The notes below the pieces were generated by a model, which saw only the letters and a list, made by a program, of their open reading frames with translations, did not search any database and was not told the origin of the DNA. DNA of 64,000 nt from Roseinatronobacter monicus. Lineage in GTDB: Bacteria > Pseudomonadota > Alphaproteobacteria > Rhodobacterales > Rhodobacteraceae. Location: contig NZ_VFPT01000001.1 in NCBI RefSeq assembly GCF_006716865.1, forward strand, positions 2,289,001 through 2,353,000. Direction: 5' to 3'. Below, piece after piece: positions 1 through 8,032 of the stretch (the first letter of the stretch is position 1; every line of letters begins with the position of its first letter). Made by a program: the position numbers and the translations under genes.

Positions 1-965
1 GCGTCCGTATCGGTGATGGAGAGCGGCCCGAATTCCTGCTCCATCGCGCCATGCAACCAGCCACAAAACGCCCGCGAGCGACCCAACTGGTTTTCATAGA
101 TACGACTTTGGCTTTCATGCACACCCATGGACACTCCGCGCCCGATGGGCGTCAGGGCATGGGCGGGGTCGACGCCCTGTTCATAGGCGGCATGGCCGAC
201 TTCGTGGATGGTGGAGTAAAAGCAATTGAACGGGTCTTCCAGAGCGACACGGGTGGTGATGCGCACATCGTGGCCAGACCCGGAGGAAAATGGGTGGACA
301 GCCAGATCAATGCGACCACGGGTGAAATCATAGCCGAAATGTTCGGCCAGCCTGCGCGACACACGCATTTGCCCATCTTGCGCAAAATGCCCGGTCAAGG
401 CAGGGGGCGTGTCTGCACCAAGTATCGCCTCGCGCAATGCAACAAGTCGCGGGCGCATACGGGCGAAGGTTGCCGCAACGGTGTCGGAATCCGTTTCGGG
501 TTCATAGTCTTCCATCAATGCGTCATAGGGGTCGCCGCCGCCCGCGATGGCCTGCCCTTCTTCAATGCGCAAGGCGATCATCTGTTTCAGCCATGGCAGG
601 AACGCCGCCACATCCCCTGCCAGACGCGCCTCTTCCCATGCGGTTTGCGCAAGCGGTGTCACGCGCGCCAGTTCCGAGGCAAGGCGCGCAGGCACTTTGG
701 TGTTGCGGGCATAGTCGCGGCGCAATTCGCGCAGATTGGCGGCACCGACTTCATCGGGGGCTTGTGCCTGTTCCAGCCAGTCCCCAAGGCGCGGGTCCGT
801 CCGGCGGGCGTGCAAGACATCTTCCAATGCTGCCATTTCATCAGAGCGCTGCGCATTCGCCCCGCGCGGCATCATGGTTTGCTGATCCCAGCCCAAACGA
901 CCGGAAATCTGCGCCAAAGCTTCGGTCTGACGGGCAAAGGCCATCAGGTCTTGATATGCAGTCAT
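1..965 (-). CDS. M32 (Taq-type) metallocarboxypeptidase, C-terminus outside window
   Basis: The reverse strand from the ATG at 965-963 stays open to the window edge (321 codons seen; the family is about 490-500 residues). It contains the zinc motif HEVGH at residues 254-258 and then GVHESQSRIYENQ, the second M32 signature, so the active centre is inside the visible part. M32 enzymes are cytoplasmic zinc carboxypeptidases that trim C-terminal residues from peptides. The start overlaps the ctaA stop (ATGA), so the two genes are probably co-transcribed, although I see no functional link. The N-terminus with a GWDQQTMMP segment is typical of the family. Only the last third is missing. Confidence 0.93.
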   Translation of the reverse strand, partial: MTAYQDLMAFARQTEALAQISGRLGWDQQTMMPRGANAQRSDEMAALEDVLHARRTDPRLGDWLEQAQAPDEVGAANLRELRRDYARNTKVPARLASELARVTPLAQTAWEEARLAGDVAAFLPWLKQMIALRIEEGQAIAGGGDPYDALMEDYEPETDSDTVAATFARMRPRLVALREAILGADTPPALTGHFAQDGQMRVSRRLAEHFGYDFTRGRIDLAVHPFSSGSGHDVRITTRVALEDPFNCFYSTIHEVGHAAYEQGVDPAHALTPIGRGVSMGVHESQSRIYENQLGRSRAFCGWLHGAMEQEFGPLSITDTD

Positions 966-2116
966 GTTTTTACCCCTTGCCCGCGCAAATTGTCAAAGCG
1001 CGGGAATTGCGCCAGATGGCGGGCGCGAATGATGACAACCCACAGCAACACCGCCGTTGCCTGATGCGCAATGCCCAATTGCCATGGCGCGCCATGCAGC
1101 ACCGTCACGACCCCCAAGACGATCTGCGCGGCCATCACCGCAAACATGACATGAAACGCTGTGCGCGTGGCGGAATGGCTGGATTTGCGGCCCCGCAGCC
1201 AGACAACAAGCGCAAAGATCGCCAGCAGATACCCGGCCTTGCGGTGGATGAATTGCGTCGTGGCGGGATTTTCAAAGAAATTCGTCCATAGCGGCTGCAT
1301 CGCCAGCAGTTCTGGCGGGATAAAGACACCATTCATCAACGGCCAATCCGTATAGCCGCGACCCGCGTCAATGCCCGCGACCAATGCGCCAAGGATGATT
1401 TGCAGAAATGCAAAATGCATCAGCCCTGTGGACATGGAAAATAATTTGCCTTCGCGCGCACGGCGTGCCGCGATCAACTCTGCCTCGGGGCGGTTCAGAA
1501 GGAAACTGTACCACGCGATCATCCCCAGTATCACAAAGGCCAGCCCCAAATGCACCGCCAGCCGGTAAGAGGCGACAGCCGTCATCCCCTCATTCAGGCC
1601 AGAGGCAACCATCCACCAGCCAATCGCCCCTTGCACGCCGCCCAGCGCGCCAAGCGCCAGCAAGCGCGGCGTCCAGCCTGTGGGAATGCGCTTGGTCAGC
1701 CAGAAGAACAAAAAGCCCACGCCCCAGACCAGCCCGATCACGCGGCCAAGCTGGCGGTGCCCCCATTCCCACCAATAGATGACCTTGAATTCCTCCATCG
1801 TCATGCCACGGTTGAGCAACTGGTATTGGTCGATCTGACGGTATTTGTCGAATTCCTCTTGCCACATCTCGGCACTCAGCGGGGGAATGGCCCCGGTCAC
1901 AGGCCGCCATTCGGTGATCGACAAGCCGCTATCGGTCAGCCGGGTCATACCGCCCACCACGATCATCACACAGACCAGCGCGAACAGTGACAGCAGCCAA
2001 AGCCTGATAGCCCCGCGCGCGCCCTTTGGGTGCCGGTCTATGCCGCCGGTCTGAGGGGCGGTGCGGGCGGTCTTCGCCTCGCTCACATCTTCAAAAATCG
2101 CGCGTTTCCGGGCCAT
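962..2116 (-). CDS. ctaA: Heme A synthase (COX15/CtaA)
   Basis: 384 residues, an integral membrane protein with about eight hydrophobic segments. It oxidises the C8 methyl of heme O to the formyl group of heme A for aa3-type oxidase. Visible family marks are GGMTRLTDSGLSITEW after the first membrane segment, WGHRQLGR, AVHLGLAF, FIHRKAGY and GIAHQATAV, which supply the paired histidines that bind heme. The N-terminus is cytoplasmic and charged. It lies far from the rest of the oxidase genes (ctaB, ctaG and others at 60-64 kb), which is common in this order. Its stop overlaps the start of the downstream M32 peptidase. Confidence 0.96.
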   Translation of the reverse strand: MARKRAIFEDVSEAKTARTAPQTGGIDRHPKGARGAIRLWLLSLFALVCVMIVVGGMTRLTDSGLSITEWRPVTGAIPPLSAEMWQEEFDKYRQIDQYQLLNRGMTMEEFKVIYWWEWGHRQLGRVIGLVWGVGFLFFWLTKRIPTGWTPRLLALGALGGVQGAIGWWMVASGLNEGMTAVASYRLAVHLGLAFVILGMIAWYSFLLNRPEAELIAARRAREGKLFSMSTGLMHFAFLQIILGALVAGIDAGRGYTDWPLMNGVFIPPELLAMQPLWTNFFENPATTQFIHRKAGYLLAIFALVVWLRGRKSSHSATRTAFHVMFAVMAAQIVLGVVTVLHGAPWQLGIAHQATAVLLWVVIIRARHLAQFPRFDNLRGQGVKT

Positions 2117-2207
2117 CTGGCGCTCCTGTCTCGTTCTCGCGGAAGCTAGTGTGTGCGTGCAAGGGGTTCAAGCGCAGAACAGCGCCTGCGACAGCCTGAA
2201 CCAGCGC

Positions 2208-2969
2208 CTAGCGCTGCCCGCGCGCGCCCACAAGTTTGCGCAACATACCATGCAGACTTTGTACATCCGCGCGCGTCAATGCCAGCCGCGCCCACATGTT
2301 GCGCAGGTTCAGTTTCATATGCTCGGCCTTGTCGGGCGGAAAGAAAAACCCGGCGGATTGAAGCCGCTCTTCGAAATGGTCACCAAGTTTCTCGCGCTCG
2401 ATGGATGTGGCGAAATCCGTGCCGGCCATCGCCATAACCTCGGCCGGGGATTCCAGCCCGAGCCGAGCATGTTCATAGGCAATCAACAACACACATTGCG
2501 CCAGATTAAGTGAATAAAAGGCAGGGTTCACCGGCACTGTGATTATTGCATTGGCGCGGGCCACATCTTCGTTTTCCAGTCCCGCGCGTTCCGGGCCGAA
2601 CAAGACCGCCACGCGCTTGCCCGCTGCGGCCATGGCGCGGGCCTCGATCATGGCGCGTTCGGGCGTCAGCACGGGCTTGGTCAATTCGCGCCCCCGCGCC
2701 GTGGTGGCATACACATAGTCGCAATCGCCAATCGCGGCGGACAGATCGTCAAACACCCCTGCACGGTCCAGCACTTTATACGCCCCCGAGGACATGGCCG
2801 AGGCTTTCGGATTGGGCCAGCCGTCGCGCGGGGCAACCAACCGCATACGGGCACAGCCGAAATTCAGCATCGCGCGCGCGGCGGCACCGATATTCTCGCC
2901 CATCTGGGGGCGCACCAGAACCATGAACGGGGTTGGTGCATCGAACAACTGATCATCAAGCGGGGTCAT
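2208..2969 (-). CDS. trmJ: tRNA (cytidine/uridine-2'-O-)-methyltransferase TrmJ, SPOUT family
   Basis: 253 residues, close to the usual TrmJ length. The N-terminal RPQMGENIGAAARAM, the central FGPERAGLENEDV and the C-terminal PAFYSLNLAQCVLLIAYE are the three conserved SPOUT/TrmH motifs that form the knotted SAM site. TrmJ modifies position 32 of the tRNA anticodon loop. A C-terminal helical extension after about residue 170 is typical of TrmJ rather than TrmL. The gene stands alone and diverges from the thiE-like gene. The next upstream gene on this strand is more than 700 bases away. Confidence 0.93.
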   Translation of the reverse strand: MTPLDDQLFDAPTPFMVLVRPQMGENIGAAARAMLNFGCARMRLVAPRDGWPNPKASAMSSGAYKVLDRAGVFDDLSAAIGDCDYVYATTARGRELTKPVLTPERAMIEARAMAAAGKRVAVLFGPERAGLENEDVARANAIITVPVNPAFYSLNLAQCVLLIAYEHARLGLESPAEVMAMAGTDFATSIEREKLGDHFEERLQSAGFFFPPDKAEHMKLNLRNMWARLALTRADVQSLHGMLRKLVGARGQR

Positions 2970-3096
2970 GGGGCCTCTGGATCGGGGGTGTGAGATGTGC
3001 CTTAGCGCCCTGCTGTCGCTGCTTCAAGCAGGCGCGTGCTTGTTTCCGCCCGATACGCGGGCTATGAGGGCGCAAGTTATGCACACGAGGCGCGCC

Positions 3097-3714
3097 ATGA
3101 GCCCAGAGACACCACAGCTTTATCTGATAACCCCACCGGCCATCGATCTGGAGCTGTTCCCGAACATCCTAGCACGGGTGCTGGATGCGCATGACGTGGC
3201 CTGCCTGCGCCTGTCGCTGGCAACCCGCGACGAGGATGCAATCCTGCGCGCAGGGGACGCGTTGCGCGAACTGGCACATGCACGCGATATTCCATTGGTG
3301 ATTTCAGATCATGTCCTGATGGTCGAACGCTTGGGGCTGGACGGCGTACATCTGAGCGAGGGCAATCTGCGCATCCGCAAACTGCGCGAAGAATTGGGCG
3401 CAGACGCGATCATCGGCGCATATTGCGGAACCTCTCGTCATGACGGCCTGAACGCGGGCGAAGCGGGGGCGGATTATGTCAGCTTCGGGCCGGTCGGCCA
3501 CACAGCGCTTGGCGATGGCCAACTGGTCGAGCGCGACGTGTTTGAATGGTGGTCCGAGGTGATCGAACTGCCGGTGGTCGCCGAAGGCGCGCTGAGCCGT
3601 GACGTGGTCGAAGCCATTGCGCCGATCACCGATTTCTTCGCGTTTGGGGAAGAAATCTGGTCAACAGATGACCCCGCGCTGACCCTGTCGGATTTGACCG
3701 CGACCCTGCGCTAG
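3097..3714 (+). CDS. Thiamine phosphate synthase family protein (ThiE/TenI-like)
   Basis: 205 residues from the ATG at 3097, which has GAGG 8 bases upstream; an in-frame ATG lies at 3064 but has no better ribosome site. The protein is a short TIM barrel of the ThiE/TenI family: YLITPP at the N-terminus, ISDHVLMVERLGLDGVHLSE in the middle, and SFGPVGHT in place of the usual phosphate-binding GPxFxT loop. The C-terminal phosphate loop VVAEGALSRD is less glycine-rich than in proven ThiE, so the true substrate is uncertain. It diverges from trmJ and ends 4 bases inside the convergent olsA gene. Confidence 0.8.
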   Translation: MSPETPQLYLITPPAIDLELFPNILARVLDAHDVACLRLSLATRDEDAILRAGDALRELAHARDIPLVISDHVLMVERLGLDGVHLSEGNLRIRKLREELGADAIIGAYCGTSRHDGLNAGEAGADYVSFGPVGHTALGDGQLVERDVFEWWSEVIELPVVAEGALSRDVVEAIAPITDFFAFGEEIWSTDDPALTLSDLTATLR

Positions 3715-4529
3715 CGCTCTGCCTCAAAGCCTGCGCGCACAGCGGACTCACAAGCCAAGGTCATGGCCTTTCGGTCGGGCATATCGGTCACAGCAATGGG
3801 CGGGTGAAACAGCACCTCTACCCGGCCCTGCCGTGGCGCGGCCAGTATGCGCAGCAAGTGATGCCCAAAATCCATATCACCCCACCAGCCATAAAACCGC
3901 GGATCAGCACCATCTGGTGCGATGTATTTCACGCTTACAGGCTGAATATGCAGCAGATCGCGCAATTCCGGCGCAAAGAACGCGGCGAAAAGCGTTGATT
4001 TGAAGGGCAAAACGCGCTGGCTGTCGGAACTGGTGCCTTCGGGGAAGAACAAAAGCCTGTGCCCTGCCCGCAAGCGCGCCTCGAATAGCAGCTTTTGCTG
4101 TGGTGCCTCGCGGCGGTCGCGGCGGATGAATACGGTTCCGGTTGCGCGGGCCAGCCAGCCGATGCCGGGCCATTGCGCCACTTCGGCCTTGGACACGAAA
4201 AACACCCTGTCTGCGGCGTTCAGCACAAAGATATCCAGCCAAGACGCATGATTGGCCACCATCGCGCCGCGCATTGCCATAGGCTGGCCCTGCACAGTCA
4301 ATCGCAGCCGCAGTATTTTCAACGCGATGCGACACACCGCTTGGGTAATGAACGGTGTCATCGGGCGGCGGACACCAAATAGGGGCCGCTCTACCAAGCG
4401 AAGCGCCATCTTTATGATCAGCCCGCCAAAGACCACCCCCGCCAGCAGAACCGCACGCCACAGGATACGCGGCCAGTCTAGGATGGTTATTGATGCCTTT
4501 GGGGGCGGCACATCGGAAGTCCAGGTCAT
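3711..4529 (-). CDS. olsA: Lyso-ornithine lipid O-acyltransferase (PlsC family)
   Basis: 272 residues with an N-terminal membrane segment (about residues 25-45), the acyltransferase motif HX4D as NHASWLD near residue 93, FIRRDRR, and FPEGTSSD, the glycerol-3-phosphate-acyltransferase block that binds the acceptor phosphate or its equivalent. PlsC-family enzymes acylate lysolipids at the inner membrane. Its start overlaps the olsB stop (ATGA), which makes the ornithine-lipid pathway its most likely role: OlsB makes lyso-ornithine lipid and OlsA adds the second acyl chain. A general lysophosphatidate acyltransferase role cannot be excluded from sequence. Confidence 0.88.
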   Translation of the reverse strand: MTWTSDVPPPKASITILDWPRILWRAVLLAGVVFGGLIIKMALRLVERPLFGVRRPMTPFITQAVCRIALKILRLRLTVQGQPMAMRGAMVANHASWLDIFVLNAADRVFFVSKAEVAQWPGIGWLARATGTVFIRRDRREAPQQKLLFEARLRAGHRLLFFPEGTSSDSQRVLPFKSTLFAAFFAPELRDLLHIQPVSVKYIAPDGADPRFYGWWGDMDFGHHLLRILAAPRQGRVEVLFHPPIAVTDMPDRKAMTLACESAVRAGFEAER

Positions 4530-5368
4530 GCCTGCCCACTCTCGGCTGTGCCACGCAACGTGAACGCGCGCGCCTGCGCAGACATCGCGGCGGTATCCAG
4601 AATAATGCAGACATCCGTGGTGCGGAATGCCGGGTCCACATAGACCCCTTCGCCCACAACCCCGCCCAGTCGCAAATAGGCACGGATCAATGACGGCATC
4701 TGCGCCAGTGCCACCCGCCGGTCAAGCACATCGCGCGTAAGCGGGGCAAAGCTGTTGGTTTGGCGTGCGCGCACGCGCAGTTCTTGGGGGGCAAGATGGT
4801 GGTGATGCAGCCAACCGAGCGATTGCGCCCAACGCTGCGGGTCAGCACCGTGAAAACTGGCCGCGCCAAACAGGATATCGATGTCATGATCGAGCACATA
4901 TTGCGCCAGACCTTGCCACAACTGAAGCATACCAATGCCGCCACGATGACTGCGATCCATGCATGATCGGCCAAGTTCCAGCAAACGTCGGCCAGAATGG
5001 CGCAGCGGTGTCAGGTCGAATTCGTCATCGCAATAGAACTGTCCCGGCGGGGTCACGCGCGTGTCCGGCAGCAGGCGATACGCACCGACAACATGGTCCG
5101 AGGCTGCGGGGTCGCGTGTTTCATCGATCAGCAAAAGATGGTCAAAGATCGCGTCGAACCGGTCGCGCTCCAACCGCGCGGCATGATCGACCAGATCACC
5201 CGTGCCGCCCATTTCCTCGATGAAGACACGGTAGCGCAACCGCTGGGCCGCGCGCAGATCGTTCTCATTGGCGGCAAGGCGCACAGTCAGTTGATGGGCC
5301 TGCGCACATCCCGGTCCTGCCATGCTCATCTGTGTCGCTGCTCCCGTGTTTCTTGGCACTTGTGTCAC
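4526..5368 (-). CDS. olsB: L-ornithine N-alpha-acyltransferase (GNAT family)
   Basis: 280 residues. The pattern LRAAQRLRYRVFIEEMGG near residue 40, then ELGRSCMDRSHRGG and LFGAASFHGADP, is the OlsB/hemolysin-like GNAT fold that uses acyl-ACP. OlsB transfers a 3-hydroxyacyl group to the amino group of ornithine, the first step to ornithine lipids, which are phosphorus-free membrane lipids common in Rhodobacterales. It is translationally coupled to olsA downstream (ATGA overlap). An in-frame second start lies a few codons in (MSMAGPG); the longer form is given because I see no strong ribosome site to decide. Confidence 0.9.
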   Translation of the reverse strand: MTQVPRNTGAATQMSMAGPGCAQAHQLTVRLAANENDLRAAQRLRYRVFIEEMGGTGDLVDHAARLERDRFDAIFDHLLLIDETRDPAASDHVVGAYRLLPDTRVTPPGQFYCDDEFDLTPLRHSGRRLLELGRSCMDRSHRGGIGMLQLWQGLAQYVLDHDIDILFGAASFHGADPQRWAQSLGWLHHHHLAPQELRVRARQTNSFAPLTRDVLDRRVALAQMPSLIRAYLRLGGVVGEGVYVDPAFRTTDVCIILDTAAMSAQARAFTLRGTAESGQA

Positions 5369-5452
5369 CGCGCTATCACAAAGTCCCGCGCGCGCTCATC
5401 AAAAATATTTTTCACGAAACAGGCTTGATTGCACGTCTTGGCTGTGAGACGC

Positions 5453-5635
5453 TCAAATCTCTGTTTCTGAAACGAGAATTAAAGCAACTTTTGACCCATT
5501 AATTACCTGTTTACCCGCTTCAACGAAACTGACTGTGACCATTTCGCCAATACGTGATTGAACCTGTCCGATACCCCATTCCGGGTATTGTGGGTGACGA
5601 ACGAACATTCCGGGGGCAAGAATAAGATGGCTCAT
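5453..5635 (-). CDS. DUF3553 family small protein
   Basis: 60 residues from the ATG at 5635 (MSHLILAPGMFVRHP); an earlier in-frame ATG four codons upstream is possible. The core RHPQYPEWGIGQVQS followed by VSFVEAGKQVI is a single small beta-barrel resembling the CarD/UvrD-tail fold that binds RNA polymerase or nucleic acid; that role is inferred only from the fold. Genes of this family often lie divergent from chpT in this order, and that is so here: the reconstructed chpT start at 5627 lies just inside this gene's 5' end. Confidence 0.8.
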   Translation of the reverse strand: MSHLILAPGMFVRHPQYPEWGIGQVQSRIGEMVTVSFVEAGKQVINGSKVALILVSETEI

Positions 5636-5704
5636 AATGCCATTCATAGCGCTGCGCATCACGCAGGGCAAATTAGAAACGCGCCGCAGGAATTATCTGC
5701 CTTA
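5627..5704 (+). pseudogene. chpT: chpT 5' fragment, cut by IS630
   Basis: From ATG 5627 this frame reads MAHNAIHSAAHH and ends QELSAL at the IS630 boundary. Removing the element and one copy of the TA target joins codon TTA (5702-5704) in frame with GTC at 6889, giving QELSALVASRICHDLV, a normal ChpT beginning. The reconstructed protein is about 218 residues, a normal length for the family. The start overlaps the 5' end of the DUF3553 gene by nine bases, so the exact start is uncertain. Confidence 0.78.
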
Positions 5705-6886
5705 TACCAAGTCTCGCGAAATCTGACTCTTCTGAGGGTTTTGGGATTCCCAAATCTATGAAGATCTGACTCAATGGCGTCAGATTTTCTGGGGAGGGCC
5801 TCTCTATGGGCGCAGCGCTCGCGTTACGGACAGACTACGACGGCATGAAGTTGAGAGAACTTGCGCGAAAGACAAAGGATGCCAACCAAGCCCGCAGGCT
5901 TTTGGCGCTGGCGGAGATCTATGATGGCGGTCGGCGCAGCGATGCTGCTCGGATTGGTGGTGTTGGCCTACAAATTGTCCGTGACTGGGTGGAGCGGTTT
6001 AATGCCCGCGGGCCTGACGGCTTGATCAACGGCAAAGCTCCTGGTCAGCAGTCTAAGCTTAACGATGAGCAGCGCAGGGCGCTTGCTGCAATTGTTGAGA
6101 GCGGTCCGACCTTATCGGTCCATGGGGTCGTCCGCTGGCGCCTGAGTGATCTGAGGAAATGGATTGCAGACACATTTGGGATTTCACTTCACGAGACGTC
6201 GATAAGCCGGGAACTCAGGGCGCTTGGTTATGTCAAACTCACAGCACGCCCGCGCCATCACGCGCAAGATACAGCCGCACTGGAGGACTTTAAAAAAAAG
6301 GGTTTGCAGCCGCAGTAGCAAAGCTCCGCGCACGGCTCCTGCAAGGCACTGTGATCGAAGTCTGGTTCCAAGATGAAGCGCGTGTCGGCCAGAAAAACAA
6401 GATCACGCGCCGATGGGCGAAGCGCGGTACGCGACCTTCCGCCCCACATGATCAGCGCACGAGTTCAAGCTACATCTTTGGAGCGATTTGCCCAGCCCTC
6501 GGGAAAGCTGCAGGTCTTGTGCTGCCAGCGTGCAATACCGAAGCGATGGCCCTGCATCTTGCTGAAATCTCCCAAACTGTCGCACCCAAAGCACATGGGG
6601 CTGTGCTCGTGGATCAAGCCGCATGGCACATGACTGACAAGCTGGTCATTCCGGACAACATCACCATCATCCCGATCCCCGCAAAATGCCCAGAACTCAA
6701 TCCAGTCGAAAACATCTGGCAATTCATGCGAGACAACTGGCTATCAAACCTCATCTTCGAAACCTATGAAGACATCGTAGATCATTGCTGCAAGGCTTGG
6801 AACAAATTGGTCAGCATGCCCGACACAATCACCTCCATTGGAACCCGCGACTGGGCTCAAGAGTTCTGATCAATGCTGATTGGTAT
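5704..6886 (+). mobile_element. IS630-family insertion sequence inside chpT
   Basis: About 1183 bp. The termini read ATACCAA at 5704 and TTGGTAT ending at 6886, with weaker similarity continuing inward. TA occurs at 5703-5704 and 6887-6888, matching the TA target duplication of IS630/Tc1-mariner elements; the left end overlaps this TA by one or two bases, so the boundary is uncertain by that much. The element carries one transposase in two frames. Its insertion separated chpT from its promoter and first 26 codons. Confidence 0.88.
5806..6869 (+). CDS. IS630-family transposase, two frames joined by probable -1 frameshift
   Basis: Frame one runs 5806-6318 (170 residues: helix-turn-helix region and start of the linker) and the catalytic part continues in the -1 frame through 6869. 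The frames overlap at a run of eight A followed by G (6292-6300, TTT AAA AAA AAG), a classical slippery site, so a 354-residue fusion is expected. Catalytic residues are seen as WFQDEARVG, LVDQAAWH and NPVENIW (DDE). Both parts lack internal stops, which favours programmed frameshifting over decay. The element could still be active. Confidence 0.9.
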
Positions 6887-7467
6887 TAGTCGCATCTCGC
6901 ATCTGCCACGATCTGGTCAGCCCTATGGGCGCAATCGGAAATGGGGTCGAATTGATGCAACTGGTTACGTCGACACCCTCGGCAGAGTTGTCGCTTATCG
7001 CTGAAAGTACAGACAGCGCAACGGCACGCCTGCGCTTCTATCGCATCGCCTTCGGCATCGTCTCGGCGGGGCAGTTGATATCGCACCCCGAAGTCTTGTC
7101 TGTTCTGAACGCCTTGCAGGCGCATCAGAAGCACAGGGTCATCTGGAACTGTCAGACCAACCTGACCCGCCAACAGATCAAGCTGATGTTCTTGCTGCTG
7201 ATGTGTATGGAAACTGCAATTCCATGGGGTGGCGACATCGAAATCAATTCAGTCCAAACCGGGGTGCAGCTTGTTGCACGTTCGGATCGGCTGAGGATTG
7301 ATGACAGGCTTTGGGCCGCTTTGCACGCGGGCGGCTTGGTAGAAGATTTGACATCGGCAACCATACAATTTGCCTTGGCTGGCACCGAAATCGTGACGCA
7401 GGGGTGTCCCGTGGTCATGGCGGAGCATGGAAATGCCTATGTGCTCGATGTTATGCTTGGATCATGA
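6880..7467 (+). pseudogene. chpT: chpT 3' part: histidine phosphotransferase domain, possibly still expressed
   Basis: ChpT passes phosphate from the CckA hybrid kinase to CtrA and CpdR. This frame has the H-box RICHDLVSPMGAIGNG with the phospho-accepting histidine, and the degenerate ATPase-like C-terminal domain, about 192 native residues. Only the poorly conserved N-terminal 26 residues lie upstream of the IS. A TTG at 6880, formed by the last bases of the IS and preceded directly by an in-frame TGA, would yield a nearly full protein starting MVLVASRIC, but no good ribosome site or native promoter remains. Functional status is therefore open. Confidence 0.85.
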
Positions 7468-7694
7468 CCGCAGTATAGTTCCCATTATGGTTATGTCGCA
7501 CACATCTCGACCAGATGACCACTTCGCCCCAGCGATACGCTGATTTTACTGTATGATCCTGACAAGGGTTATTCCGTCCAATAGGCTGAAATCGGTGGGT
7601 TTCTGCCCATTGATATATCAAGATGTGACAGCGGCGCAGAATGTGTTAAGGTGGCGTTATAGAGACAGGGTTATGCCCGAAAGGAGAGAATACC

Positions 7695-7964
7695 ATGAGA
7701 CTGATCCCAATTACCATTCTCGCAGCAGCGCTGACACTGGCAGGGTGCCAGATGACACAGACAGAGCGTAGTGTCGTTGGCGGTGTCGCAGGTGCGGCTG
7801 GCGGCTTGGCCGTGGGCAACTTGCTTGGCGCAAATACCAACTGGACCATCCTGACAACTGTTGCCGGTGCAGCAGCAGGTACCCTTTTGGCACAGAATCA
7901 GAACACTGGCAGATGCGCCTATGCACGCGGTGACGGCACTTATTACGAGGCAGCCTGCCCCTGA
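7695..7964 (+). CDS. Small lipoprotein with glycine-zipper segment
   Basis: 89 residues. The N-terminal signal ends in a lipobox LAGC, so Cys18 or so would be lipidated. It is followed by GGVAGAAGGLAVGNLLG, a glycine-zipper membrane-associated helix of the kind found in small outer-membrane lipoproteins, then a second small hydrophobic stretch and a C-terminal part with two cysteines. The start ATG follows GAAAGGAGAG, a strong ribosome site. A strong terminator follows at 7984. Precise role is not known. Confidence 0.85.
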   Translation: MRLIPITILAAALTLAGCQMTQTERSVVGGVAGAAGGLAVGNLLGANTNWTILTTVAGAAAGTLLAQNQNTGRCAYARGDGTYYEAACP

Positions 7965-7983
7965 TTTCGGTCAGATAGATTGA

Positions 7984-8013
7984 AAAAAGCCCCGGTTTTC
8001 ACCGGGGCTTTTT
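7984..8013. terminator. Rho-independent terminator, bidirectional
   Basis: AAAAAAGCCCCGG-TTTTCA-CCGGGGCTTTTT: a seven-base GC stem flanked by A and T runs, so it can act on both strands. It ends the lipoprotein gene on the plus strand and the M20 amidohydrolase gene on the minus strand. Confidence 0.93.
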
Positions 8014-8032
8014 ACTGGGCACACATGCGAGA

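Noticed and set aside
51..1064. Long plus-strand open frames opposite the M32 and ctaA genes
   Set aside because: Antisense shadows of GC-rich genes; no family resemblance, and the minus-strand frames carry catalytic motifs.
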